From a virus, in the IMG/VR virus record IMGVR_UViG_3300034284_000578, positions 1 to 64,000 of that record: a stretch of 64,000 bases of DNA; one strand, written 5' to 3'. Within the stretch, counting starts at the first letter, position 1. Each line of letters begins with the position of its first letter. Made by a program: the position numbers and the translations under genes. Positions 13,141-18,526 of the stretch are shown here, piece after piece. The notes under the pieces are model-generated. The model was given only the letters and a program-made list of their open reading frames with translations. It made no database searches and had not been told where the DNA came from.

Positions 13141-13310
13141 GCGAACACATAGAACAACGACTAAGAAATATGGCTAATAAATGGCACGATGCAAACCGCG
13201 AGGTGTTTGAAGTTTGCCGTGATGCCGCAGAAGAGATTCGCGTACTTAGAGAAATACAGAAGGTAAAAAATGAATATGGATCACAACGACTGGTTGAAGG
13301 AGCAGACTAA
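13137..13310 (+). CDS. 57-residue helical protein
   Basis: The ATG overlaps the preceding stop (ATGA) and the frame is open for 57 codons. The product is strongly helical (NMANKWHDANREVFEVCRDA). Its 3' end overlaps the next gene by 41 bases. Function unknown. Confidence 0.6.
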   Translation: MSEHIEQRLRNMANKWHDANREVFEVCRDAAEEIRVLREIQKVKNEYGSQRLVEGAD

Positions 13311-13509
13311 TCGCTCTCCTGAGCGTTCTTGGGAGTTTGAAGATGTTTTGATGAATAATCAAGCATTGCGTTTGCGTAATCAAATGTTGGAAATTGAAAA
13401 CGATAAGTTACGTGAACGAGTTTTAAATTTAGAAAAAGAAATTTCTCAAATTAAGCGCGAGGCCATGCAAAAGTTTCAAAATGGTTGGGGAAAGGGTAAG
13501 GATGAGTAA
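13270..13509 (+). CDS. 79-residue coiled-coil protein
   Basis: The middle (QALRLRNQMLEIENDKLRER and onward, about residues 31-65) has heptad spacing of Leu/Ile and is a likely coiled coil. AAGGT lies upstream. The stop overlaps the next start. Function unknown. Confidence 0.65.
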   Translation: MNMDHNDWLKEQTNRSPERSWEFEDVLMNNQALRLRNQMLEIENDKLRERVLNLEKEISQIKREAMQKFQNGWGKGKDE

Positions 13510-13774
13510 CGAAGAAAAGATTAAGCAACTTGAAGAAGAAAATAAGAAACTTAGAGAAACTATGTTCCGCGCATGGGCTATCCTCGTAGACTATGATGGA
13601 TACTACAGCGAAACGCTAAAAAAGGGCGATGTGCATGGATTGGCTTCTATTGTAAAAGAAGCAGTGCATATTCTAAATACTCCTCGCCGCGACGCACTTG
13701 ATAGACTGGCACAATTAGATGAAGAACTTGGTCTATATGACGACTTTATAAGCGATCAAAAGGAAATGGACTAA
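13502..13774 (+). CDS. 90-residue protein with short coiled coil
   Basis: I take the ATG at 13502 (AAAGGGTAAGG upstream) over 13481. The N-terminus is a Glu/Lys coiled coil (KIKQLEEENKKLRETM). The rest is helical. It overlaps the preceding gene by 8 bases and is followed by the tmRNA. Function unknown. Confidence 0.65.
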   Translation: MSNEEKIKQLEEENKKLRETMFRAWAILVDYDGYYSETLKKGDVHGLASIVKEAVHILNTPRRDALDRLAQLDEELGLYDDFISDQKEMD

Positions 13775-13916
13775 ATAATCTTTGGTATTGTTGATATTGG
13801 ATTGAAATGCGAACAACACAGGGGTTCGATTCCCCTCGGCTCCATTAGCCTAACCGAAATAGATTCTGCAAGTCTATTAGAGATGGCGAGTAAAGTCCTC
13901 TTTGCAGGGGGCAATT

Positions 13917-13936
13917 CCTGAAGCCCGGGCTTCAGG
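13917..13936 (+). other. Perfect palindrome in the tmRNA intervening segment
   Basis: CCTGAAGCCCGGGCTTCAGG is a perfect 20-base palindrome lying just before the 5' end of the coding piece. It probably folds as a processing hairpin in the precursor. Confidence 0.6.
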
Positions 13937-14012
13937 TATTTAAGGGGCTGAACTGGCTTCGATTGGCGCAGAGTAATGAAGAAGGAGATACCCGACACGG
14001 GTAACAAGTGTC

Positions 14013-14066
14013 GTAAATAAACAGTTGCAAAAATTGATTGCCGCACCAATGGCAATGGCTGCTTGA
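14013..14066 (+). other. tmRNA tag reading frame
   Basis: Aligned to the usual GTC-GCA-AAC resume site, the codons read GTA AAT AAA and on to a TGA at 14064. The encoded tag is VNKQLQKLIAAPMAMAA (after the alanine carried by the tmRNA itself). It ends in Ala-Ala, as degradation tags do. The Val resume codon and the Gln/Lys-rich start are unusual. Confidence 0.75.
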
Positions 14067-14105
14067 AGCAGTGGGGTCTGATCCACCCGCGACTGAACGG
14101 ATCAC

Positions 14106-14133
14106 GGTTGTTGGGGAGAAATCCTCAACAACC
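14106..14133 (+). promoter_or_regulatory. Hairpin at the 3' side of the tmRNA coding piece
   Basis: GGTTGTTGGGGA (14106-14117) pairs with TCCTCAACAACC (14122-14133) with one mismatch. No T-run follows, so it is a structural or processing element rather than a terminator. Confidence 0.55.
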
Positions 14134-14135
14134 AC

Positions 14136-14164
14136 TTGCATTGAAGACAGAGGCATGATATAAT
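14136..14164 (+). promoter_or_regulatory. Sigma70-like promoter with extended -10
   Basis: TTGCAT (14136-14141), 17-base spacer, TGATATAAT (-10 at 14159-14164), 10 bases before tRNA-Leu. Confidence 0.65.
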
Positions 14165-14173
14165 ACAGTTCAC

Positions 14174-14256
14174 GCCCGCATGGTGGAATGGCAGACACAG
14201 CGGATTCAAAATCCGCTGCCCTAAGAAGCGTGTAGGTTCAAGTCCTACTGCGGGTA
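14174..14256 (+). tRNA. tRNA-Leu (anticodon CAA)
   Basis: Acceptor GCCCGCA/TGCGGGT, anticodon stem GCGGA/TCCGC around TTCAAAA, a long variable arm, T-arm GTAGG/CCTAC. A normal class II leucine tRNA. Confidence 0.92.
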
Positions 14257-14260
14257 CTAC

Positions 14261-14334
14261 GGCACGGTAGACCAATCGGCAGAGTCAATAGACTTAAAAT
14301 CTGTGTAGTGTGGGTTCGAGTCCCACCCGTGCTA
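14261..14334 (+). tRNA. tRNA with Leu anticodon UAA but short variable arm
   Basis: Acceptor GGCACGG/CCGTGCT, anticodon stem ATAGA/TCTGT around CTTAAAA, T-arm GTGGG/CCCAC. The anticodon UAA means leucine, but the variable loop is only 5 bases, unlike any normal leucine tRNA. Which synthetase charges it is open. Confidence 0.82.
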
Positions 14335-14337
14335 CTT

Positions 14338-14526
14338 ATGAATCCAAAGTATTACACAATCGAACGAATCAACAAGGCGCTACTAGAATTGTCTACGCCT
14401 CGTGCTTTAATGCACGAATATACTACTGATAGTATTGTTGATTTATTAAATGATGTTCGTGATGAGTTGATGGGATTTTATCACAAACAGGATATTCGTC
14501 GTAGATTCGACGAGGAGAGCGGTTAA
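14338..14526 (+). CDS. 62-residue helical protein
   Basis: The ATG at 14338 follows the tRNA by 3 bases; the open frame upstream is the tRNA itself. The product (MNPKYYTIERINKALLELST then a DSIVDLLNDVRDELMGFY stretch) is helical and soluble. Its stop overlaps the next ATG by one base. Function unknown. Confidence 0.65.
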   Translation: MNPKYYTIERINKALLELSTPRALMHEYTTDSIVDLLNDVRDELMGFYHKQDIRRRFDEESG

Positions 14527-14747
14527 TGGCTAAGGGAAAAATTAAAAACAAAAACAAGAAGCCAACTGCAAACGAAGAGTATTATTTTGTTGCACATGTT
14601 GATGCCAACGGAGAAGTAACATCATTACTTTTAACTGATGTTGAATATAACCGAGCAAAGATAAGAGCAGAGAACAATCCAGAAGATGTACCGGAACATT
14701 TTATTGTGTTCCATCAGGAGCATAAAGATGGCAAAGAAGAGAGTTAA
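14526..14747 (+). CDS. 73-residue basic protein
   Basis: A Lys/Asn-rich N-terminus (MAKGKIKNKNKK) precedes a small alpha/beta part (EYYFVAHVDANGEVTSLLLT). It overlaps genes on both sides. Function unknown. Confidence 0.65.
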   Translation: MAKGKIKNKNKKPTANEEYYFVAHVDANGEVTSLLLTDVEYNRAKIRAENNPEDVPEHFIVFHQEHKDGKEES

Positions 14748-15099
14748 AAAGTCTATTGATAAAATTACAAAATTATGGTCACCAAAAGGTGCCATCAATT
14801 GGGTTTTAGATGAAACTTTTGATAAGTTTACATTCCGTTTGAAGTACGCACCAATTGCTGTTCTTCTAGAAGAACACGGTTACTTGAGAGAAGCCCAAGG
14901 TTGTCTTATTGAACAACATAAGGGCGAAACCAAGAATTATTATGATAACCCAAAGCGCAAAGATTTGCAAATTCGTATTGAATTTGTAGAAGAAAAGATT
15001 ATGGCAAAGTATTATGGGCTTCAAGATGCCATTGAGCGCATGGACTATTATGACTCATTAGAAGCCAGAACGAAACAAGAAAAGACAGAAGAAAAATGA
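14728..15099 (+). CDS. 123-residue protein of unknown function
   Basis: CAGGAG precedes the ATG at 14728. The protein is basic at the start (MAKKRVKKSIDKITKLW), then helical with a HGYLREAQGCLIEQHKGE segment. The stop overlaps the next ATG. No family recognised. Confidence 0.7.
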   Translation: MAKKRVKKSIDKITKLWSPKGAINWVLDETFDKFTFRLKYAPIAVLLEEHGYLREAQGCLIEQHKGETKNYYDNPKRKDLQIRIEFVEEKIMAKYYGLQDAIERMDYYDSLEARTKQEKTEEK

Positions 15100-15476
15100 A
15101 TACTTTGTTTGTAGATGATAGTACTGAGCGTTGGAGTGAATATTCCAAGCAAGCAACAGAAATGAATTGGTGTGCGGCTTGGGCTATCAACTATAATGCT
15201 GCAACTAATGGTTTTGGTTATCGCCAATACGATATTGTGTTTTTAGATCACGATCTTGGTGAAGAGGATAAGACCGGTTATGATGTTGCAAAATACATGG
15301 TAGAGCATAATATTAAGTGTGGTATGGTCGTTGTTCATACCATGAATCCTGTTGGTGGAAACAACATACATACTTTGCTTCAGAATTTTGGTTACAAAAT
15401 TCTTAAAGTTGCCGGTTGTTGGAATGATCCGGTACTGATGAGAAGTTTGGACGGAATTTTGAGAAACATTCCCTGA
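15096..15476 (+). CDS. Cyclic-phosphate processing receiver-domain protein (cREC type)
   Basis: A 126-residue single-domain protein with a receiver-like fold: Asp7-Asp8 after the first strand (LFVDDS) and YDIVFLDHDLGEE (Asp50/Asp52), then VVVHTMNPVGGNNI. The FLDHDLG motif with a downstream His-x-N is the mark of the cREC family, which is proposed to process cyclic phosphate ends of RNA or nucleotides. It is not a two-component regulator: it lacks the usual Lys. Amid the tRNA genes, a role in RNA end repair is attractive but inferred. Its last 7 bases overlap tRNA-Asn. Confidence 0.75.
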   Translation: MNTLFVDDSTERWSEYSKQATEMNWCAAWAINYNAATNGFGYRQYDIVFLDHDLGEEDKTGYDVAKYMVEHNIKCGMVVVHTMNPVGGNNIHTLLQNFGYKILKVAGCWNDPVLMRSLDGILRNIP

Positions 15477-15542
15477 TAGCTCAGTTGGTAGAGCGGCGAG
15501 CTGTTAACTCGCATGTCACTGGTTCGAGTCCAGTTCGGGGAG
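15470..15542 (+). tRNA. tRNA-Asn (anticodon GUU)
   Basis: Acceptor TCCCTGA/TCGGGGA, anticodon stem GCGAG/CTCGC around CTGTTAA. Its first bases overlap the stop codon of the upstream gene. Confidence 0.94.
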
Positions 15543-15559
15543 TTTTCTTTTATATTTAA

Positions 15560-15632
15560 GCCCGAGTAACTCAGCGGCTAGAGTGCTTCCTTTACACGGA
15601 AGAAGTCGTCGGTTCGATCCCGACCTTGGGTA
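15560..15632 (+). tRNA. tRNA-Val (anticodon UAC)
   Basis: Acceptor GCCCGAG/CTTGGGT, anticodon stem CTTCC/GGAAG around TTTACAC, T-arm GTCGG/CCGAC. Confidence 0.92.
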
Positions 15633-15636
15633 TTTT

Positions 15637-15718
15637 GCGAGTGTACTCAAGCGGCAACGAGGACAGACTGTAAATCTGTTGTCATTCGACTTCGGGGGTT
15701 CGAGTCCCTCCGCTCGCA
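15637..15718 (+). tRNA. tRNA-Tyr (anticodon GUA)
   Basis: Acceptor GCGAGTG/CGCTCGC, anticodon stem ACAGA/TCTGT around CTGTAAA, a long variable arm as in bacterial tyrosine tRNAs. Confidence 0.92.
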
Positions 15719-15722
15719 TTCT

Positions 15723-15811
15723 GCGTAGTTCAGTTAACGCTGACTAGAATCGCCTACTTGCAAGGGGTGATTTGATACAGAGCAACAGAGGTGCAAGTCC
15801 TCCACTACGCT
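15723..15811 (+). tRNA. Aberrant tRNA-like gene, isotype unclear
   Basis: A perfect acceptor pair (GCGTAGT/ACTACGC) and a T-arm with loop TGCAAGT are present. The middle is odd: AATCGCC/GGTGATT can pair into a 7-base stem around an 11-base loop containing CTTGCAA, then a 3-base variable stem TTG/CAA. The anticodon could be UGC (Ala) or GCA (Cys). It is either a degenerate tRNA or a tRNA mimic. Confidence 0.6.
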
Positions 15812-15814
15812 TTT

Positions 15815-15904
15815 GGATAGATGGCCGAGTGGTTTAAGGCTGCGGTTTACTAAACCGCCGTAGGTACTAGATACTTACCGGGGGTTCGAATCCCTCTCTA
15901 TCCG
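15815..15904 (+). tRNA. tRNA-Ser-like (anticodon ACU)
   Basis: Acceptor GGATAGA/TCTATCC, discriminator G, long variable arm: all serine features. The anticodon stem GCGGT/ACCGC encloses TTACTAA, so the anticodon reads ACU instead of the usual GCU. Confidence 0.85.
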
Positions 15905-15906
15905 TT

Positions 15907-15980
15907 CGGAGAGTAGCACAGTTTGGTAGTGCGCCTGGTTTGGGACCAGGAGGTCGCAGGTTCAAATCCTGTTTCTCCGA
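15907..15980 (+). tRNA. tRNA-Pro (anticodon UGG)
   Basis: Acceptor CGGAGAG/TTCTCCG, anticodon stem CCTGG/CCAGG around TTTGGGA, T-arm GCAGG/CCTGT. Confidence 0.94.
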
Positions 15981-15984
15981 CTAT

Positions 15985-15992
15985 TATAAATA
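15985..15992 (+). promoter_or_regulatory. T4-type late promoter element abutting a start codon
   Basis: Perfect TATAAATA, 8 bases before the ATG at 16001. It marks the return to late genes after the tRNA block. Confidence 0.75.
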
Positions 15993-16000
15993 CTGGCACT

Positions 16001-16459
16001 ATGAAGAACTTCTCACAATATTTAAATTCACAAGAAGATTGCGGATGCCAAGAACCCGTTGAAGAGCAAATTGGCTCTTTCTTAAAGGGTGCATTGGGTG
16101 GTGTTGGTAAAGCAATAGGTTCTGCCGCTTTAGATGTAGTTGGTGGACCTTTGGGTAAAGCCGCTGTATCCGGTGGTATGGAAGCAATGCAACGTCGTAA
16201 AGAGGGTGCAGAAATGTTGGACAAGGAAGTGATTCGTTGCCATGAAAGATTGGCTGCACTCCAAAGACAACATGCTAGCGCCAAGGGTAATCCAGATAAA
16301 CAAAAATTAATTCAACAAGACTTTGATGAACTTAAAGTGGAATGTGGCAAGATAGAGGCTTCTAAGAACGTAGACAAAGCAGAAAAGGCTTTGGCTGGCT
16401 TAAGAAGAGACAAGGCGGCCGCTATGAGAACAAAGGGAGCATCTTCCTTCACTTTATAA
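16001..16459 (+). CDS. 152-residue Ala/Gly/Lys-rich late protein with MKxFxQxL N-terminus
   Basis: The ATG sits 8 bases after a perfect late element. The first residues MKNFSQYL resemble the capsid-targeting starts at 4969 and 5393 but lack the L-x-E site at residues 8-10. A Cys/Gly stretch (DCGCQE), a Gly-rich hydrophobic segment (FLKGALGGVGKAIGSAALDV) and a long basic coiled coil (about residues 62-145) follow. It is probably a virion or packaged protein. Function unknown. Confidence 0.75.
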   Translation: MKNFSQYLNSQEDCGCQEPVEEQIGSFLKGALGGVGKAIGSAALDVVGGPLGKAAVSGGMEAMQRRKEGAEMLDKEVIRCHERLAALQRQHASAKGNPDKQKLIQQDFDELKVECGKIEASKNVDKAEKALAGLRRDKAAAMRTKGASSFTL

Positions 16460-16530
16460 GGCCACTCTTATAAAAGTCTACATACCTGTGTATGTGCGAC
16501 ACAGGCCCATAAAGACCTAAGACCCAAAAC

Positions 16531-16558
16531 TTGACTTACAACTAAATAAGACTATACT
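16531..16558 (+). promoter_or_regulatory. Sigma70-like promoter
   Basis: TTGACT (16531-16536), 16-base spacer, TATACT (16553-16558), 41 bases before the ATG at 16600. Confidence 0.7.
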
Positions 16559-16559
16559 A

Positions 16560-16585
16560 GAGGACGAGAAGTGCGTCCTCTTTTA
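16560..16585 (+). promoter_or_regulatory. Leader hairpin with AGAAGTG loop, possible attenuator
   Basis: GAGGACG (16560-16566) pairs with CGTCCTC (16574-16580) around AGAAGTG and is followed by TTTTATTT. It starts one base after the -10 box, so it lies at the very 5' end of the transcript or overlaps its start. Confidence 0.55.
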
Positions 16586-16599
16586 TTTGGAGTTATATT

Positions 16600-16794
16600 A
16601 TGAATCGCAAGAGACATTGGGATGAGTTTGATATGGCTGCTGAGAGGGAAGGTAATGCCTTCAAGAAGCAAGTCACTACACAAATTGCCAAACGGGGTCT
16701 CGGTAAGGTGACACTTAAGACGCGAAAGATGCACGGTGATGCTTTTTTCGCAGTTCAGCGTAAGACTGTCAAGAACTCTTTCTTTGTGAGGTAA
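16600..16794 (+). CDS. 64-residue basic protein
   Basis: TTGGAG lies before the ATG. The product (MNRKRHWDEFDMAAEREGNAF onward, split by me) is rich in Lys and Arg and likely nucleic-acid binding. The next gene starts 3 bases after its stop. No family recognised. Confidence 0.65.
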   Translation: MNRKRHWDEFDMAAEREGNAFKKQVTTQIAKRGLGKVTLKTRKMHGDAFFAVQRKTVKNSFFVR

Positions 16795-16797
16795 CAA

Positions 16798-17010
16798 ATG
16801 GCTAAGTGTAAGAATTGTGAAAAGAATATTCCCAAGGCTCGTCAGGAAGCACTTCCTGGCGTAGATACCTGTGTTGGTTGCTCAGAAGCAAAGCCAATGA
16901 TGGGTTTTATGGATTGGGCACACAAGACTGCTCCAGAACTGGTTATGGTCAGCACTGCAAATCAAGAGAATATTCGCAGAGCAAAACGAATAAATGTTAG
17001 AGCCAGATAA
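16798..17010 (+). CDS. Small C4 zinc-finger protein, DksA/TraR-like
   Basis: A 70-residue protein with CxxC-x17-CxxC (Cys4, Cys7, Cys25, Cys28; CKNCEKNIPKAR then CVGCSE), the zinc-finger layout of DksA/TraR C-terminal fingers, which bind RNA polymerase. The coiled-coil arm of DksA is missing. It might modulate host transcription. This is inferred from the zinc motif; other zinc-ribbon roles are possible. Confidence 0.7.
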   Translation: MAKCKNCEKNIPKARQEALPGVDTCVGCSEAKPMMGFMDWAHKTAPELVMVSTANQENIRRAKRINVRAR

Positions 17011-17019
17011 CTTGCCTAT

Positions 17020-17027
17020 TATAAATA
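17020..17027 (+). promoter_or_regulatory. T4-type late promoter element
   Basis: Perfect TATAAATA ten bases after the upstream stop, with no gene before the terminator at 17152. Confidence 0.7.
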
Positions 17028-17033
17028 TAAGTG

Positions 17034-17178
17034 GTTGGAGGGATTTGAATACCGGGGATCGATTAGGAGACAGTGCCGCGAACACTGGAAACCATTGATT
17101 ACGCTATTCATGCGCTTGAGGAATTTCGCTACCTTTCGACCGTCAGGGGAGCCGGACTCCAAAAGAGTCCGGTTCTTT
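17034..17178 (+). ncRNA. Candidate late-expressed phage small RNA
   Basis: Between a perfect late element and a strong terminator lie about 145 bases without a supported coding frame. A CAGTG/CACTG hairpin near 17070-17090 can form. The one ATG frame (from about 17110) runs through the terminator stem and has no ribosome site. The arrangement is that of a stand-alone small RNA. Its target is unknown and I recognise no family. Confidence 0.55.
17152..17178 (+). terminator. Intrinsic terminator
   Basis: CCGGACTC (17152-17159) pairs perfectly with GAGTCCGG (17165-17172), loop CAAAA, tail TTCTTT. Confidence 0.9.
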
Positions 17179-17215
17179 ATCTATAAAGGTAGAGGTTCCC
17201 GGAGTACTAAATAGT

Positions 17216-17223
17216 TGTAAATA
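17216..17223 (+). promoter_or_regulatory. Late-promoter-like element
   Basis: TGTAAATA (7 of 8 to TATAAATA), 16 bases before the ATG at 17240 and after a terminator. Confidence 0.4.
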
Positions 17224-17239
17224 ACAGGAGTAATGGCAT

Positions 17240-17842
17240 ATGGCAATCGACTTTTTTGTATTCCGACAAGTAACCCAATTAATTGAACAAAAACTAGAAG
17301 AAGCAAGAAAGTCTGCACCCAAGGCTTATACTGCTGCTACCGATGCAAGTGGTGCATTTGCTGGTGATATTGCCAAATCAAAGGCTGCTACAGCACCAAA
17401 TCCAAAATATACAGATCAGGGAGTAATCTCTAGTGTTACTGGTAAGGCAAGAGAAGAATCTGCTAAAAAAATCCACGACACCATTGGTGGGCATTTAAAG
17501 GGTGGTAAGGGTGTGGCAGTATATCTACACAAAGAACCAAAGTTTGGTGACGAGCATGAAGGTGAATTAGAAAGACACTACATCGTTCCTCACACAGATG
17601 GACACTATTTGGTAAGTGGAAAAAAGACAACAAAGATTGCTAGTATGTCACCAGGCTCTCATGGATTTATTTCCATCATGCCTCACTCTTCTGGACGCCG
17701 TTCTGCTTCGCCTATGGGTTATATTCCAGCGGGCGTCGGACATGAACAACATGTTCGCACATTTGATTCAGGACAAGTGGAAAGAAGTGGATTGGGTAAA
17801 GGATTCAAGATGCGATTACGGGGTACACCTACCCTAGATTGA
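17240..17842 (+). CDS. 200-residue late protein of unknown function
   Basis: AGGAG lies 9 bases before the ATG; an earlier ATG at 17232 is out of frame and short. The N-terminus is helical (QVTQLIEQKLEEARK), then an Ala/Lys-rich stretch. The second half is His/Gly/Ser-rich (ERHYIVPHTDGHYLVSGKK, SPGSHGFISIMPHSSG) and beta-like. I recognise no family. Its position after a late element suggests a virion-associated or delivered protein. Confidence 0.75.
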   Translation: MAIDFFVFRQVTQLIEQKLEEARKSAPKAYTAATDASGAFAGDIAKSKAATAPNPKYTDQGVISSVTGKAREESAKKIHDTIGGHLKGGKGVAVYLHKEPKFGDEHEGELERHYIVPHTDGHYLVSGKKTTKIASMSPGSHGFISIMPHSSGRRSASPMGYIPAGVGHEQHVRTFDSGQVERSGLGKGFKMRLRGTPTLD

Positions 17843-17851
17843 AGTTAAAAA

Positions 17852-18526
17852 ATGTTTAATCATGATATAGTGAAAATTGAAGACAATCTAAAAACAGAAG
17901 AAGTAAACGGAAAAAGATACTATGTGGCACCAGATGGAAACAAATATCCATCGGTGACTACTATAACTGGTTGGAAAAAGAGAGCATTCTTTGCAGAGTG
18001 GCGAAGAAAAAATCCAGACGAGTCTCGCAGAGTTCTTTCTCGCGGAACCTCATTCCACTCCATAATTGAAAATTATTTGATGAACGAAGACGCCGTGGTC
18101 GAAGAGAAGAAAACATCTCGTCCCGGTGATTATTACATGTTTGCTCAAATTAAAAGTGAATTGGATAAGATAAATAATATTAAAGCGATTGAAACTGCTT
18201 TGTGGTCTAGCACACTTCGAATGGCAGGAAGAGTCGATTGTATTGCAGAGTATGATGGGAAACTCTCTGTCATAGATTTTAAAACAAGCAAAGCAATTAA
18301 AGACGAAAAAGATATTCAAGAATATTTTATGCAAGCAACCGCATATGCAATAATGTTTCAAGAGAGAACAGGAATTTCCATTAGAAATATCGCAATTCTA
18401 ATGTCATGCGAAGATGGTTCTATTATGGTATACCAAAAAGATCCAATCAAATATGTTGCTAGTTTGAAGACTGCAATAGATGAATATTACGAGGAAAACG
18501 TAAATGAGTTATCCATTTCCCACTGA
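17852..18526 (+). CDS. PD-(D/E)XK exonuclease of RecB/MGME1 type
   Basis: A 224-residue nuclease. The catalytic core reads MAGRVDCIAEYDG (Asp128 region) and LSVIDFKTSK (Asp142, Lys144 region), preceded by a helix with RGTSFHSIIENYL that supplies the His/Glu side. This layout is that of the single-domain RecB-like exonucleases common in marine T4-like phages. It likely degrades host DNA or trims DNA ends in replication or recombination. Its 3' end overlaps the next gene by 23 bases, so the sugar-modification block seems to be read through from here. Confidence 0.82.
   Translation: MFNHDIVKIEDNLKTEEVNGKRYYVAPDGNKYPSVTTITGWKKRAFFAEWRRKNPDESRRVLSRGTSFHSIIENYLMNEDAVVEEKKTSRPGDYYMFAQIKSELDKINNIKAIETALWSSTLRMAGRVDCIAEYDGKLSVIDFKTSKAIKDEKDIQEYFMQATAYAIMFQERTGISIRNIAILMSCEDGSIMVYQKDPIKYVASLKTAIDEYYEENVNELSISH

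Larger units (their letters stand above)
13780..14133 (+). ncRNA. ssrA: Circularly permuted (two-piece) tmRNA
   Basis: tmRNA frees stalled ribosomes by adding a degradation tag. The 3' half of the tRNA-like domain comes first: T-arm AGGGG-TTCGATT-CCCCT (13820-13836), acceptor strand CGGCTCC (13837-13843), then A. The 5' half begins 100 bases later: GGGGCTG (13944-13950) pairs with that strand and keeps the G3-U pair for alanine. CTGG-x-TTCGA (13953-13962) is the tmRNA D-loop signature. A P2 helix joins 13963-13970 to 13808-13816. A pseudoknot (ACCC/GGGT 13990-14002, GACAC/GTGTC 13994-14012) stands just before the tag. The piece order is that of known permuted tmRNAs. CCA is not encoded. The 5' and 3' ends of the mature pieces are approximate. 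Confidence 0.88.

Noticed and set aside
13771-14198. Minus-strand frames with phrases like GIEPLCC
   Set aside because: Such peptides are the usual translations of antisense tRNA or tmRNA T-arms, not genes.
15096-15476. Two-component response regulator
   Set aside because: The FLDHDLG motif with downstream His/Asn and the lack of the conserved Lys fit the cREC family instead.
15516-15719. Minus-strand frame over three tRNA genes
   Set aside because: It is the antisense of tRNA-Asn, tRNA-Val and tRNA-Tyr, with the typical RxxGLEPP tRNA-shadow text.
16485-16505. Hairpin CCTGTG/CACAGG considered as a terminator
   Set aside because: No T-run follows it, so I do not list it as a terminator.
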